This document shows positions 43,427 to 51,980 of a DNA stretch of 64,000 bases, piece after piece. The DNA lies in assembly GCA_034114085.1 (NCBI GenBank), contig JAXEWB010000056.1, forward strand, positions 1 to 64,000, written 5' to 3'. The DNA comes from Spiro-02 sp034114085. GTDB lineage: Bacteria; Spirochaetota; Spirochaetia; Sphaerochaetales; Sphaerochaetaceae. The notes under the pieces are model-generated. The model did not search any database, was not told where the DNA came from, and worked only from the letters and a program-made list of their open reading frames with translations. The position numbers and the translations under genes were made by a program. Positions within the stretch are counted from its first letter, which is position 1. Every line of letters starts with the position of its first letter.

Positions 43427-44746
43427 TTATTTGGGGTAGATTAACCACATAATGAGGTTCTTTAACTTGATTCCGTCATAGGAACCATCTTGAGTAGCGT
43501 CAAGAGATAGGATTATCTTGTCAAAGTTATCACGAATTTTTAATAGCGGCGCCAACTCGCGTTGTCTTACAGCCTCGTTTGACATGGACTCTGTTACTTG
43601 AATGTATTTTCTGTCATCTACTTTTGTCGCAATGAAATCAATCTCGCTGTTTTCGATTTTTCCTATAGAAACATCATACCCCTGTCTAAGAAGCTCGAAA
43701 TATACTATATTCTCTAGCGCATGACCTCTGTCCCGGTCACGAAAACCAAGCAGGTAATTTCTCAGCCCTATGTCGACAATGTAATATTTTCCAAGAGTTC
43801 TCAGATACTCCTTTCCCTTAATGTCAAAACGCTTGATTTCATAGAAAAAATAACTTTCCAAAAGGGCGTTCACATAAGATTGAACGGTATGAGCGCTGGG
43901 AGCACCCTTGCTTCCTTTCCGGCCAAGCGGACCTTCTGCCGCAAGGGTGTTTCCAATTGAAAGAATCGAGACATTGCTTCCAATATTGTCTGCAAGAAAG
44001 AGAACAATTTTGCGTAGCAGGATGGGGTCTGAAATCTGGCTTTGACCTCTTCGCTTTTCTCTCTCCAGGATATCCCTGACCACAACTGTAGAATAAATGC
44101 CGTCAAGTAGAATCAAAGCTTTCTCTTGTTCTAGCCCTACATCAGCTATACCAGGCATTCCTCCGAAGCGGAGGTAAGAATTAAAAGCATCCCTGACTTC
44201 ATATTTGTTTTTGTCCCTATCAACGATATAACTTTTCTTTCCTCCAAGAGCACTTTGGGTTTCTTTGATTTCTAAATCGTGAAAAGAAAGGAACTCATTA
44301 AATGAAAGTGGAAACATTTTTATCTCAACACATCTTCCTGAGAGATATGTTGAATACTCTGATGAAAGAAGATATGCATTGGACCCCGTTATGTAGATAT
44401 CACAATCAAGGTCGACTCGAAAAGCATTCACTGCATCTTCCCAGCGGTCTATTCGTTGAAGTTCATCAAAAAATAAGTACATACGCTTATTCTCAATGGC
44501 ATGTTCTTTTACATACGTATAAAATGATTCAGAAGTCATATCCCTCAAATCATGAGATTCAAAATCCATCTCTAAAATCTGGTTTTTGGGAATGCCAGAT
44601 TCTTCCAGGTGGCGGGCCATGAGTCTCAGAAGGCTGGACTTACCGCAACGTCTCATTCCAGTCACAACTTTTATGGGTTCTTTATCCTGAAAGGCTATGA
44701 GCTTGCGTAGATAGTTATCCCTTGGTCTAAGATATCGTCTTTCCAT
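43427..44746 (-). CDS. AAA ATPase with DUF4143 domain
   Basis: The protein of about 440 residues has AAA_14 Walker A VTGMRRCGKSSLLRLM near residue 30, Walker B MYLFFDELQRIDRWED near 92, and sensor IYITGSNAYLLSSE. In the C-terminal half lies a DUF4143 domain with the nuclease-like E-x-D-F-x pattern in NSEIDFIATK. ATG 44746 with GGAG upstream is chosen over 44800. It has its own promoter at 44772-44800. These ATPases are abundant in host-associated bacteria and archaea and have no proven function; some resemble toxin or DNA-repair modules. Confidence 0.85.
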   Translation of the reverse strand: MERRYLRPRDNYLRKLIAFQDKEPIKVVTGMRRCGKSSLLRLMARHLEESGIPKNQILEMDFESHDLRDMTSESFYTYVKEHAIENKRMYLFFDELQRIDRWEDAVNAFRVDLDCDIYITGSNAYLLSSEYSTYLSGRCVEIKMFPLSFNEFLSFHDLEIKETQSALGGKKSYIVDRDKNKYEVRDAFNSYLRFGGMPGIADVGLEQEKALILLDGIYSTVVVRDILEREKRRGQSQISDPILLRKIVLFLADNIGSNVSILSIGNTLAAEGPLGRKGSKGAPSAHTVQSYVNALLESYFFYEIKRFDIKGKEYLRTLGKYYIVDIGLRNYLLGFRDRDRGHALENIVYFELLRQGYDVSIGKIENSEIDFIATKVDDRKYIQVTESMSNEAVRQRELAPLLKIRDNFDKIILSLDATQDGSYDGIKLKNLIMWLIYPK

Positions 44747-44771
44747 TTCTTTGTACTCCAACTTTATGCTA

Positions 44772-44811
44772 AGTATTGCAAAAAGTTTCCAATATGTCAA
44801 GTTTTTGCAAT
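44772..44811 (-). promoter_or_regulatory. Promoter of the DUF4143 gene, flanked by an inverted repeat
   Basis: On the minus strand -35 TTGACA (44795-44800) and -10 AATACT (44772-44777) are exactly 17 bp apart. A 10 bp inverted repeat, ATTGCAAAAA at 44775-44784 and TTTTTGCAAT at 44802-44811, brackets the -35 box, as an operator would. The distance from the -10 to the ATG at 44746 leaves a normal leader with its ribosome-binding site. Confidence 0.6.
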
Positions 44812-45218
44812 TTGGAGCAAAAACTATAAACGCGACTTCATATCTTAGTCTGATACTCCACCAAGTACTTCCAGATACCGGTCACTGGCCTTGGGCTCCC
44901 CAGTCCCACATGAATTCTATGCCCTCGCATATTCGCTTTAGACGCCCCTCCACGGGCCGTGTAAAGAATTTCATGGTTATTGTTCAGGCATGAGTTCAAT
45001 GACAAAACAATCCAGGTGAAAAGATGTATTGGAGAAAGCCAGCCACAGTGGAATTGCATTATCTGAAAGGCCCCGTTTTGTTTTTGGTTGAAAAGCGGTG
45101 CTTCAGTATTATCGCAATATGGACGCGGTTAAGTACTGTAAAGAACGCCGCCCTCCGGTGGACATGAAAAGCTTTGGTTTTGATGTGAGATTGCTGTCGC
45201 TGGAAACCGTCAGGATAA
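44812..45218. other. Stretch without a recognisable gene
   Basis: Short frames on both strands show no family I recognise. The region lies between the first DUF4143 promoter and a fragment of another such gene and is probably decayed coding DNA. Confidence 0.35.
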
Positions 45219-45416
45219 TCAATACATCAGGAGCCATTTGCAGACAGTGATGACTTCGATTGAAATCCCTCCTGTCGTCAGGACCATTTCCTCTTCATAG
45301 GTGAGGACTACAAAGCGTTTGACATCAGGCATGTTTTCCGCAAGTCTTTCCAGATTGTCGACCTCCCTGTGGTTTGAGATATTCGAGATGGAATAGGCTG
45401 CCTGTATCGCGGTTCC
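45219..45416 (-). pseudogene. C-terminal fragment of a fourth DUF4143-type ATPase gene
   Basis: A 65-codon frame with no start reads AIQAAYSISNISNHREVDNL, then NMPDVKRFVVLTYEEEM and VITVCKWLLMY before TGA. It aligns by eye with the end of the intact gene at 47120-48433 (ITAYEEEEY...VVPAYKWLLNH). Upstream the frame is lost, so only the tail of the gene survives. Confidence 0.6.
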
Positions 45417-45584
45417 TTCCCGGGGTAGGTAAAAACCAAAAGGATATGGTTTGCATCTCTCTCAAACGCATAGTTCCGTGGTCCAATCTTTGCGTTTTTA
45501 TATTACCCCGTACCGGTCGAATATTATTTGCTTGAGCGATTCGTGTTTCATATCTTTCCCTAGTTTGAGTACATTTCTTGTAAT

Positions 45585-46883
45585 TCATATGCAGAATACA
45601 GCATACAGAGGTATTGTTTTCTTGCCGTCTTCGAATCTAAAATTTTTGGATGAAATCTTGATTGAATAGTCTGGTTTATAATTCTCAATATATACAGAGA
45701 GGCTTTTCGCTTTTGTGTGGTCGGCGCTTTTGACTTCTATAGGAATTATTCTTCCGTTAATCTGAACGATAAAATCTACTTCTGCACTTCGGTCCGAATT
45801 CCAGTAATAAGTTGTGAATCCATTCATTACCAGCTGTATATTTACATAGTTTTCCGTCATTCCGCCTTTGAAATCATTAAGATCATCCTTCATGTAAAGG
45901 ATATCATTTGGGAAAATATCTTTCTTTGCGCAGAGAAGCCCGGTATCTGAAAGATAAATCTTGAAGGAATCTATATCTCTGTAATTCTCAAGAGGTTTCA
46001 TAATCTGTTCCGCTCGGTAAACTTGGGACACAAGACCAGAGGTGACAAGCCATTGTATGGAGTTTTCAAACTCTGCTGCCCGGCCACCTGACTTTAAGAG
46101 TTTGTATTGGAATCTAGTGTTTTTTTTTGATAACTGAACAGCGATGTTGTTGTAGGTTAATCTTGTTTTTTTGATTTCACTGGTATTTTCCTGATACTTG
46201 CTCATATCATCTAGGTAATCCATGCAAATTGTGTTCTGGATATGACGGACAAGGGTGTAGTCCTTGGTTTCTACAAACATATTCACTGCATCAGGCATTC
46301 CACCTATTACAAGATACTGTCGATAAAGTTGCATGGCTGCATCATGGAGTACCGCTGGCATCGATGAATCTGTTTTGAAACAATTCCTGATTCGCATCAC
46401 CAAGTCGTTTTCTCCCATGGCAAGCATGAATTCCTCCAAGTCCATTGGGTACATCGTATAGCGATCAACTTTTCCTACAGGGAACGCAAAGCGTTCTCTG
46501 TTTACAGCGACTCCAAGAAGGCTTCCCGCTGCAATAACACTGTATTCAGGAGCTTCTTCGCAGAAGTATTTGAGGGAGGTTAGGGCACGCTCGCAGAGCT
46601 GGACTTCATCAAAGACAATCAATGTTTTTTCTTTGACAATTGTCTGTCCTGCGATGTGTGAGAGAATCGGAATGAGATAATCTGGAGAGATATTCTCTTC
46701 AAAGGTCGTATTGAGACGAGGGGTTGTCTGGAAGTTGAAATACGCTACATTCTCATAATGGGTTCTGCCGAATTCCAGGACAGAGTATGTCTTTCCAACC
46801 TGGCGCGCCCCCTGAATGATAAGTGGCTTTCTATAGGAGCTGCTTTTCCAGCATTCCAGATATTCCGAAACTTTTCTGTACAT
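45585..46883 (-). CDS. AAA ATPase with DUF4143 domain
   Basis: The 432-residue protein begins with the short YRKVSEYLECWKSS, then has Walker A IIQGARQVGKTYSVLEF near residue 24, Walker B LIVFDEVQLCERALTSLKYF near 88, and AAGSLLGVAV. The C-terminal DUF4143 region has the motif GGMTENYVNIQL and a PD-(D/E)xK-like EVDFIVQINGRIIPIEVKSA. That is a nearly canonical E-x-D...E-x-K nuclease core. GGAG lies 9 bases before the ATG. It differs from the 43427 gene in its Walker A region, so the two are distinct subfamilies rather than recent duplicates. Confidence 0.88.
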   Translation of the reverse strand: MYRKVSEYLECWKSSSYRKPLIIQGARQVGKTYSVLEFGRTHYENVAYFNFQTTPRLNTTFEENISPDYLIPILSHIAGQTIVKEKTLIVFDEVQLCERALTSLKYFCEEAPEYSVIAAGSLLGVAVNRERFAFPVGKVDRYTMYPMDLEEFMLAMGENDLVMRIRNCFKTDSSMPAVLHDAAMQLYRQYLVIGGMPDAVNMFVETKDYTLVRHIQNTICMDYLDDMSKYQENTSEIKKTRLTYNNIAVQLSKKNTRFQYKLLKSGGRAAEFENSIQWLVTSGLVSQVYRAEQIMKPLENYRDIDSFKIYLSDTGLLCAKKDIFPNDILYMKDDLNDFKGGMTENYVNIQLVMNGFTTYYWNSDRSAEVDFIVQINGRIIPIEVKSADHTKAKSLSVYIENYKPDYSIKISSKNFRFEDGKKTIPLYAVFCI

Positions 46884-47119
46884 GATGATAATCTCCTACA
46901 CATGAGACTATAACATTCTTAATTGTAAAATGAAAGAAGATAAATGAAAAATTTGCATTTTTTAACATGAATATTTTGTAATATTTGCATTTAATTACAT
47001 GAAACTTGTATTTCATTGTATTACTACAGTCCTCACGCAAGAATTGTCACAAATGAGAAAACTATCACGGACGATATGAATCCATGGAGGTTTTCTTGTC
47101 CATTATTCTGTGAAAAAAC

Positions 47120-48433
47120 TCAATGGTTCAGAAGCCATTTGTATGCCGGAACGACGTGAATATACCTACCTGTTTTCTCATCATGGTATTCTTCTTCCTC
47201 GTAGGCGGTGATTATCCATGACTGATGGAGCGCCAGTTCCTCCATCCCGTCAAGGAGCGCATCGATTTCACGTTGTCTTGTCGTACCCTGTTCTCCTAGC
47301 TCCCAGCAGACCTGAATCAACTGGATGTCGGAGTCTGGGCCGACCGCAAAGTCAATCTCGTTTCCATGGGTGGTCTTGTAGTAGTATATATGTTCCGTAG
47401 TACGCCTAAGCCCAATGAAAACCATGTTCTCCAAGACGAAACCGTTGTTTTCAGAAGTGGCATGGCTGGCGGCTTGCGCTATTGCATGGTCGATGCAGTA
47501 GACTTTTTTTGGATTTACCGCTTGGATGGCACTGTTGTCTGAGCGGATTGGAACTGTGAACATCAGGTAGCAGTCCGTTAGCTTGTCCATGTAGTCGCTG
47601 ATTAATTCTGGCGACAGCTTGTTTCTTTCTCCTGCGAGGCGTTGTTTCAGTCTGTTCACCGAGATGAGCCGTGACATGTTGTTCAGCAGGATATAGACCA
47701 GTCTTTTCAACTGGACCGGATGCTGTATATTGTACCTGAGAATAAGGTCTCTGGTGAGGACGTCATCCACAAGGTTCTGAAAATACATCGTAGTCATGTT
47801 TTCACTCGGCAGGATGAGTCGTTCTGGCATACCCCCCTTTGTCATATAGGCATCGAATGCGCCGACAATCGCATCCCTGCTGGAAATATCGACGATGGAT
47901 TGTGGTTTCCCGGTAGCCCGAAGGAATTCATGGAATGAGAATGGGAACATTTCCCAGGTGAAAGTCCTCCCCGCAAGCTCGGTTGCGATTTCCTTTGAAA
48001 GAAGTTTCTCCGATGACCCCGTAATGTACACTTCGCAATTTTCAGTCGTCTGTATCCTGTTGATGAACTGACCCCATCTGTTTACATATTGAAGCTCATC
48101 GAAAAAGAAGTAGACCTTTTCCGCATGCTTCTCCGGATACATGCCATAATAGGTATCAGATATTGTTGAGGGATCAGAGTCCTCTTTCCGGAGGAAATCC
48201 AGACGATCATCAGAAAAATCTATGTAGCAGAAATTTTGCGTTGGTATTCCCTCGTCCAGAAGGGCTCCCATTTTCTCATGTTGCCATGTGGATTTTCCGC
48301 ATCTCCTGGTTCCAATGATGACGGTCGCCTTTCGTGGAACAGAGAGTACTTCAATATCCCTGGGAATGATTGGGAACTGGCTTCGCAGGTTGTTCTGCTG
48401 TTGTGCTATGATAAGACGCAATGTTTCATTCAT
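47120..48433 (-). CDS. AAA ATPase with DUF4143 domain
   Basis: The 437-residue protein has Walker A IIGTRRCGKSTWQHE near residue 37, Walker B VYFFFDELQYVNRWGQ near 107, and YITGSSEKLLSKE. The C-terminal domain has HGNEIDFAVGPDSDIQLIQV, the same nuclease-like pattern as its neighbours. The promoter lies so close that the message may start at the ATG itself (48440-48468). No ribosome-binding site precedes the ATG. Confidence 0.88.
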   Translation of the reverse strand: MNETLRLIIAQQQNNLRSQFPIIPRDIEVLSVPRKATVIIGTRRCGKSTWQHEKMGALLDEGIPTQNFCYIDFSDDRLDFLRKEDSDPSTISDTYYGMYPEKHAEKVYFFFDELQYVNRWGQFINRIQTTENCEVYITGSSEKLLSKEIATELAGRTFTWEMFPFSFHEFLRATGKPQSIVDISSRDAIVGAFDAYMTKGGMPERLILPSENMTTMYFQNLVDDVLTRDLILRYNIQHPVQLKRLVYILLNNMSRLISVNRLKQRLAGERNKLSPELISDYMDKLTDCYLMFTVPIRSDNSAIQAVNPKKVYCIDHAIAQAASHATSENNGFVLENMVFIGLRRTTEHIYYYKTTHGNEIDFAVGPDSDIQLIQVCWELGEQGTTRQREIDALLDGMEELALHQSWIITAYEEEEYHDEKTGRYIHVVPAYKWLLNH

Positions 48434-48439
48434 AGCTGA

Positions 48440-48468
48440 ATGATAAACCTAACGGTTCTGGTTGTCAA
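48440..48468 (-). promoter_or_regulatory. Consensus-like promoter giving a leaderless transcript
   Basis: On the minus strand -35 TTGACA (48463-48468) and -10 TATCAT (48440-48445) are 17 bp apart. The ATG at 48433-48431 begins 7 bases after the -10 box, where transcription should start. The predicted mRNA therefore has no 5 prime leader, in agreement with the missing Shine-Dalgarno sequence. Confidence 0.55.
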
Positions 48469-48713
48469 ATAGTTTACAAAATATTGAAAACTATTAAATA
48501 AAATTATTCAAAATATTGTAAAATATTTTATTCACCGAGATGGGACTGAATAAGGCCCATCGAAGTGGATACGGATGAAAATCATGTGCATTGCCTCGTA
48601 TAGAGCACACCGGACCAGTCCCACCGAAATCTTTCTTCATCTGGAGAAGGGTGGATCTCCGAACTGAGCAACGATGAAATTCTCTCTCTTGTGCGTTTGG
48701 AGGGGGTTGACTA
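48469..48713. other. AT-rich divergent intergenic region
   Basis: About 245 bases between divergent genes. The first 70 bases are very AT-rich with repeated AAAATATTG words. No gene or stable hairpin is evident. Confidence 0.4.
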
Positions 48714-49172
48714 ATGGGCTATTATGGATATGCACCTTATGTTTCAATAGCTGAAAAAGCAAGACAAGCAGAACGCTGGGTTAAGAAAATGCACAAGCGG
48801 GGCGTTGAGCTTTCACCGATTCCTCGTTGTACAAAGCTTGGTAAATCTTGGTGGGGAAAGGCTTGGAATAAGAACCTTGAAAGCTATGCGGAATTAAAGA
48901 ATCGTATTGGCAGAGGCAAATCGTATATCAGCAACGGTTTTGTAGTTGATTTCAATATAGAGAGAGGTAAAGTATATGGGCTTGTTGCGGGAAGCGGCTC
49001 AAAGCCATATGAGGTAAGTGTTGCGATAGATCCTCTGTCAGATGCAAAAATAAAAGAGATAGAAACGCTATGTGGACGACGGATCGACTCCCTGGAGGGT
49101 CTTTTATCCGGAAATTTTCCAAAAGATCTAGGTCCGATATTTGCCAAATATTTATTTCCAACTTCCAAATAG
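48714..49172 (+). pseudogene. SWIM zinc-finger-type protein, truncated before the finger
   Basis: The 152-residue frame has the conserved N-terminal module of SWIM-domain proteins: YAPYVSIAEKARQAERWVKK, SWWGKAWNKNLESYAE and RGKSYISNGFVVDF. Full-length members continue after a LFP-like site into a C-x-C...C-x-H zinc finger. Here the frame ends at TAG right after KYLFPTSK, and the sequence changes into the repeat tract at 49173. The gene is therefore cut off, most likely by insertion of a mobile element. Confidence 0.65.
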
Positions 49173-49360
49173 TGTCTGATATGCTGCGGAAATTCAGGAC
49201 ACTTTTCATTCCCCCTGCACTAAGCCAAGCGACACATTCAATGCTCAGTGCCTGATCAACAGGACACTTTCTTTGTCACTGAGTGATTCTCAACGACACT
49301 CTTCCGTTCACTGCCCGCTTGAGGGAACACTTCCTGCTGTTACTGCAATGGATGCAGGAC
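49173..49360. repeat. About five imperfect ~32 bp direct repeats, possible insertion-sequence end
   Basis: The word GACAC recurs at 49198, 49231, 49263 and 49295, with a weaker copy near 49326: spacings of 33, 32, 32 and about 31-32 bp. A second conserved word, TCACTG or CAGTG, follows 11-16 bases later in most units. The tract starts directly at the break in the SWIM-type gene. IS21-family elements carry multiple terminal repeats of this kind as transposase-binding sites, so this may be a leftover end. It is too irregular for a CRISPR array. Confidence 0.5.
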
Positions 49361-49397
49361 AACATGGCTTCTTTTACATCAGTCACTGTGATTCTCA

Positions 49398-51236
49398 TTA
49401 CAGCTCCGACACTTCCACCCCATGTCTCCGCCCCAACTCTTCCAAAAACCTTCTGTCGTGCGACAGGATGATTACCTGCGTATATTCGGTACGGCAAGAA
49501 AGAAACTGCTCTTCAATCAGGGCCGCGACCAAGGAGGCGTATCGGGCTGAGAGCCCGGTCGTCGGATCGTCGATCACCACCACTTTCTGACGTTCCTGTT
49601 TTGTTCCTTGCGGATAAGGACCGTCCATATCATCCGTTCTTGCCGACCTGCAGGTTTCGCAGAAATATAGAAAAGAAATCAATTGCTTTTCACCTGTGCT
49701 GAGGCCGATGAATACATCTCCTTCGGATTCCGGGCGCACCAGCCGGTACCGATAGGGGCATTTATTGTCATCGTTCCAATTCAAATTCTCCTCGGCAGAT
49801 ATTCCCTGAACATATTTCATAATGTGGAAATCCTCGATCCCCCAATCCGCCAGCCGAACATTTATCCTGTCTATCGCGGACTGAACGTCGTAGACTGCCA
49901 GAACTATTTCATCCCGTTCCCGTTTTGCGATGCTCAGCATCTCTTCAAGCCGTGCCAAGCGCCGTTGCAAATCCGACATTTCCGACACATGTCGCTCTTG
50001 AGTCTGCTCAAAGACCCGAATCGCCTGATCATAATCCCACCGGACCCGTTCCCAGAATTTCTGTTTGAGCATAGTTCGTGCGACGGCGGGGTCTTTGTCG
50101 CGTCTGTTTCTGGCTTCCTTGAGATGGTTCGCCTGCTCCAGCGTTCTATTCATCGCCCTTATATGGATGATGGAATCCCGCAATCGCACGCATTGTGAAG
50201 GATCGCGGAGTTTTGTCCTTATCAGTTTGCCATTGTATTCCCAGATATGAATGATATCGCAATATCTGATGATGAAGTCCTCTTTGTTGCGTCTCACGTA
50301 GTCGTCTTGAAGGTATGCCTGTAGCGGAAGCAGGATGTCTCTTAGCTCAAAGTATGTCCGTCCTAGATGGGACAGGTCGGCAAAAAACTTGAGATAGGTC
50401 ATGCCCAAGATTTCGCGGAGTTCATTGGTGAGCGTAGGGGAGACCGTCTCTTGCTGGCAGAACGGGCATCGTTGGGGGGTGTCCAGGAAAAACTCTGAAA
50501 GATAGCCCTGTCCCTGAAGAATCCATGGAGCCGTTTCCTGATTGTCCATGGCAGAGCGTTGCGGGAACAACCATGCCGGGGATTGTTCAATCAAGGCTAT
50601 GTTCTGTTCTGGCAGCAAATCAAAGAAAGGGGATGGACATCTTGCTGCTTGCCTATCGCTTTCTACCTCAAAGGCGATATCCTCAAGCGTATATTCAGGA
50701 ACCAGAAGGGGAGGTTGTTGCTTCATGACAAAATCAAATAGCCTTTCCTTGTCGCCCTTGAGACCATCCAGACAAAAACTAAGTTTGCTTTCGTATCCTC
50801 CGTAGCGATGTTTCACTTCCCATATCTGATCTCGTACCTCATTCCGCTTCTTTTGAAGATTTTTCTGAAGTACTTCATGTTGCGTGTCCAATTGTTTTTG
50901 GTTCTGGACTAAAGTTGATATACGTTGATTGATGCTATCGATGGTATTAAATACTGAATTACTTGCTTTTGAGAGTGTAAAAATACTTTTAAGGCTATCA
51001 TTTAAGAAAAAATTTTCATCGACAAATGCCTGGGTGTAGATACAGAACTCTTCGTTTCCATCGGCCTGCAAGGAACAAGAACCATATGATGGATTCCGTG
51101 GGGCGTTTAGATAGGTCGCAATGGTACTTTTCCCTGTTCCGTTGTCACCAAAGACCAGATTCAGCCCCGTCTTGAATCGAATGTTCCTCCTCTCTTGGAA
51201 ACAGGCGACCTGTTGCATTGTGATATCATGAACCAT
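49398..51236 (-). CDS. AAA_13-type ATPase with zinc-hook-like CxxC (RloC/PrrC-like N-terminal region)
   Basis: The ABC/SMC-like ATPase of about 612 residues has Walker A FGDNGTGKSTIATYL near residue 30, a central coiled region with CPFCQQ near 265 (zinc-hook style), and C-terminal signature LSTGEKQLISFLYF, Walker B VVVIDDPTTGLS and VIILSHD. RloC has the same plan but carries an additional anticodon-nuclease domain. Here the protein ends soon after the last ATPase motif, next to the repeat tract, so an effector domain is either lost or supplied by another gene. ATG 51236, with GAGG upstream, is preferred to GTG 51245. Confidence 0.7.
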   Translation of the reverse strand: MVHDITMQQVACFQERRNIRFKTGLNLVFGDNGTGKSTIATYLNAPRNPSYGSCSLQADGNEEFCIYTQAFVDENFFLNDSLKSIFTLSKASNSVFNTIDSINQRISTLVQNQKQLDTQHEVLQKNLQKKRNEVRDQIWEVKHRYGGYESKLSFCLDGLKGDKERLFDFVMKQQPPLLVPEYTLEDIAFEVESDRQAARCPSPFFDLLPEQNIALIEQSPAWLFPQRSAMDNQETAPWILQGQGYLSEFFLDTPQRCPFCQQETVSPTLTNELREILGMTYLKFFADLSHLGRTYFELRDILLPLQAYLQDDYVRRNKEDFIIRYCDIIHIWEYNGKLIRTKLRDPSQCVRLRDSIIHIRAMNRTLEQANHLKEARNRRDKDPAVARTMLKQKFWERVRWDYDQAIRVFEQTQERHVSEMSDLQRRLARLEEMLSIAKRERDEIVLAVYDVQSAIDRINVRLADWGIEDFHIMKYVQGISAEENLNWNDDNKCPYRYRLVRPESEGDVFIGLSTGEKQLISFLYFCETCRSARTDDMDGPYPQGTKQERQKVVVIDDPTTGLSARYASLVAALIEEQFLSCRTEYTQVIILSHDRRFLEELGRRHGVEVSEL

Positions 51237-51340
51237 CTCTACCACCTCATATGGTAAGCAAGGGGAGAGTACAACAATGATGCGTCTATTAAATATCGAA
51301 GGATACGCCGGGGTCTGGTCGCCCCGAATCGCCTATGCTG

Positions 51341-51709
51341 TCAACGTTTCTTTTTTTCCGGCGGTTTCCGTTGAACCCTGTCCTTTGTCGCCATATAGTT
51401 GAGAACTGGCTCCATAAGGTTGAGCTGGGTTTCGTCCAACTTCCGCAGAACGCCGAACAGGTGTACGATTCGTTCTGAGTCGGTGTCTTCGTCATAGTCT
51501 TCGTAAGGTTCGACGCCGGTCAGCATCCATTCTATCGACACACCCAGGACATTGGCGATCTTAGCGGCAAGGTCTACCGGCGGATGCCTGTCGTACCGTA
51601 TCCAGTTGGATATGGTCGAACAAGGTATGCCGGTCGCCCGGGAGATTTCGGTCATATGGATTCCCTGTGAATCCATCGCTTCCAATGTGTGTTTCCAAAA
51701 GTCTATCAC
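51341..51709 (-). CDS. XRE-family (Cro/CI-type) transcriptional regulator
   Basis: The 122-residue protein starts at GTG 51709. The helix-turn-helix is MTEISRATGIPCSTISNWIR near residues 19-38, followed by LAAKIANVLGVSIEWMLTG, the usual dimer-forming end of XRE domains. The C-terminus is basic (RKPPEKKKR). It is divergent from the DUF2589 cassette and has two operator-like sites between (51740-51793), so it probably controls itself and the cassette, as phage-type and toxin-antitoxin repressors do. Confidence 0.85.
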   Translation of the reverse strand: MIDFWKHTLEAMDSQGIHMTEISRATGIPCSTISNWIRYDRHPPVDLAAKIANVLGVSIEWMLTGVEPYEDYDEDTDSERIVHLFGVLRKLDETQLNLMEPVLNYMATKDRVQRKPPEKKKR

Positions 51710-51739
51710 GGCATCATATTACTTACTTTTTTATGATGA

Positions 51740-51793
51740 TTTTCCATTTAGAAAACTATCCGCTACATTTGAAAAATAATTTTCATATAGAAA
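51740..51793. promoter_or_regulatory. Two operator-like sites upstream of the XRE gene
   Basis: TTTTCCATTTAGAAAA at 51740-51755 and TTTTCATATAGAAA at 51780-51793 share the form TTTTC-N5/6-GAAA and lie 40 bp apart, starting 31 bp upstream of the GTG start. Repeated dyads next to an XRE gene are the expected binding sites of its product. Confidence 0.5.
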
Positions 51794-51864
51794 CAAGAAA
51801 GTGTACTGTTGACGATTTTTTTCTCGGCGATGAGCGGAGGAATTTTTTTGTAAAGAAAAACTTG

Positions 51865-51916
51865 ACACCAACAGGGATGAAAGAAACGGTTACGTTTCTT
51901 TCATCCCTGTTGGTGT
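51865..51916. repeat. Perfect 24 bp inverted repeat with a 4 base loop
   Basis: The left arm at 51865-51888 begins ACACCAACAGGGATG and the right arm at 51893-51916 is its exact complement; the loop is GTTA. It lies between the XRE gene and the DUF2589 cassette. On the minus strand the stem is followed by a T-rich stretch, which could make it a terminator that shields the XRE promoter region. On the plus strand it could form in the cassette leader, 65 bp before the first start codon. Confidence 0.8.
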
Positions 51917-51980
51917 TGCCAACAGAATGGTGAGCTAAGCTTCAGGTATCTGGAAGGTCGGTGATAAGGAGCGATGGACC

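Noticed and set aside
49173..49360. CRISPR array
   Set aside because: The period is near 32 bp, but the repeats are only short conserved words with no constant repeat and variable spacer pattern, and there are no cas genes.
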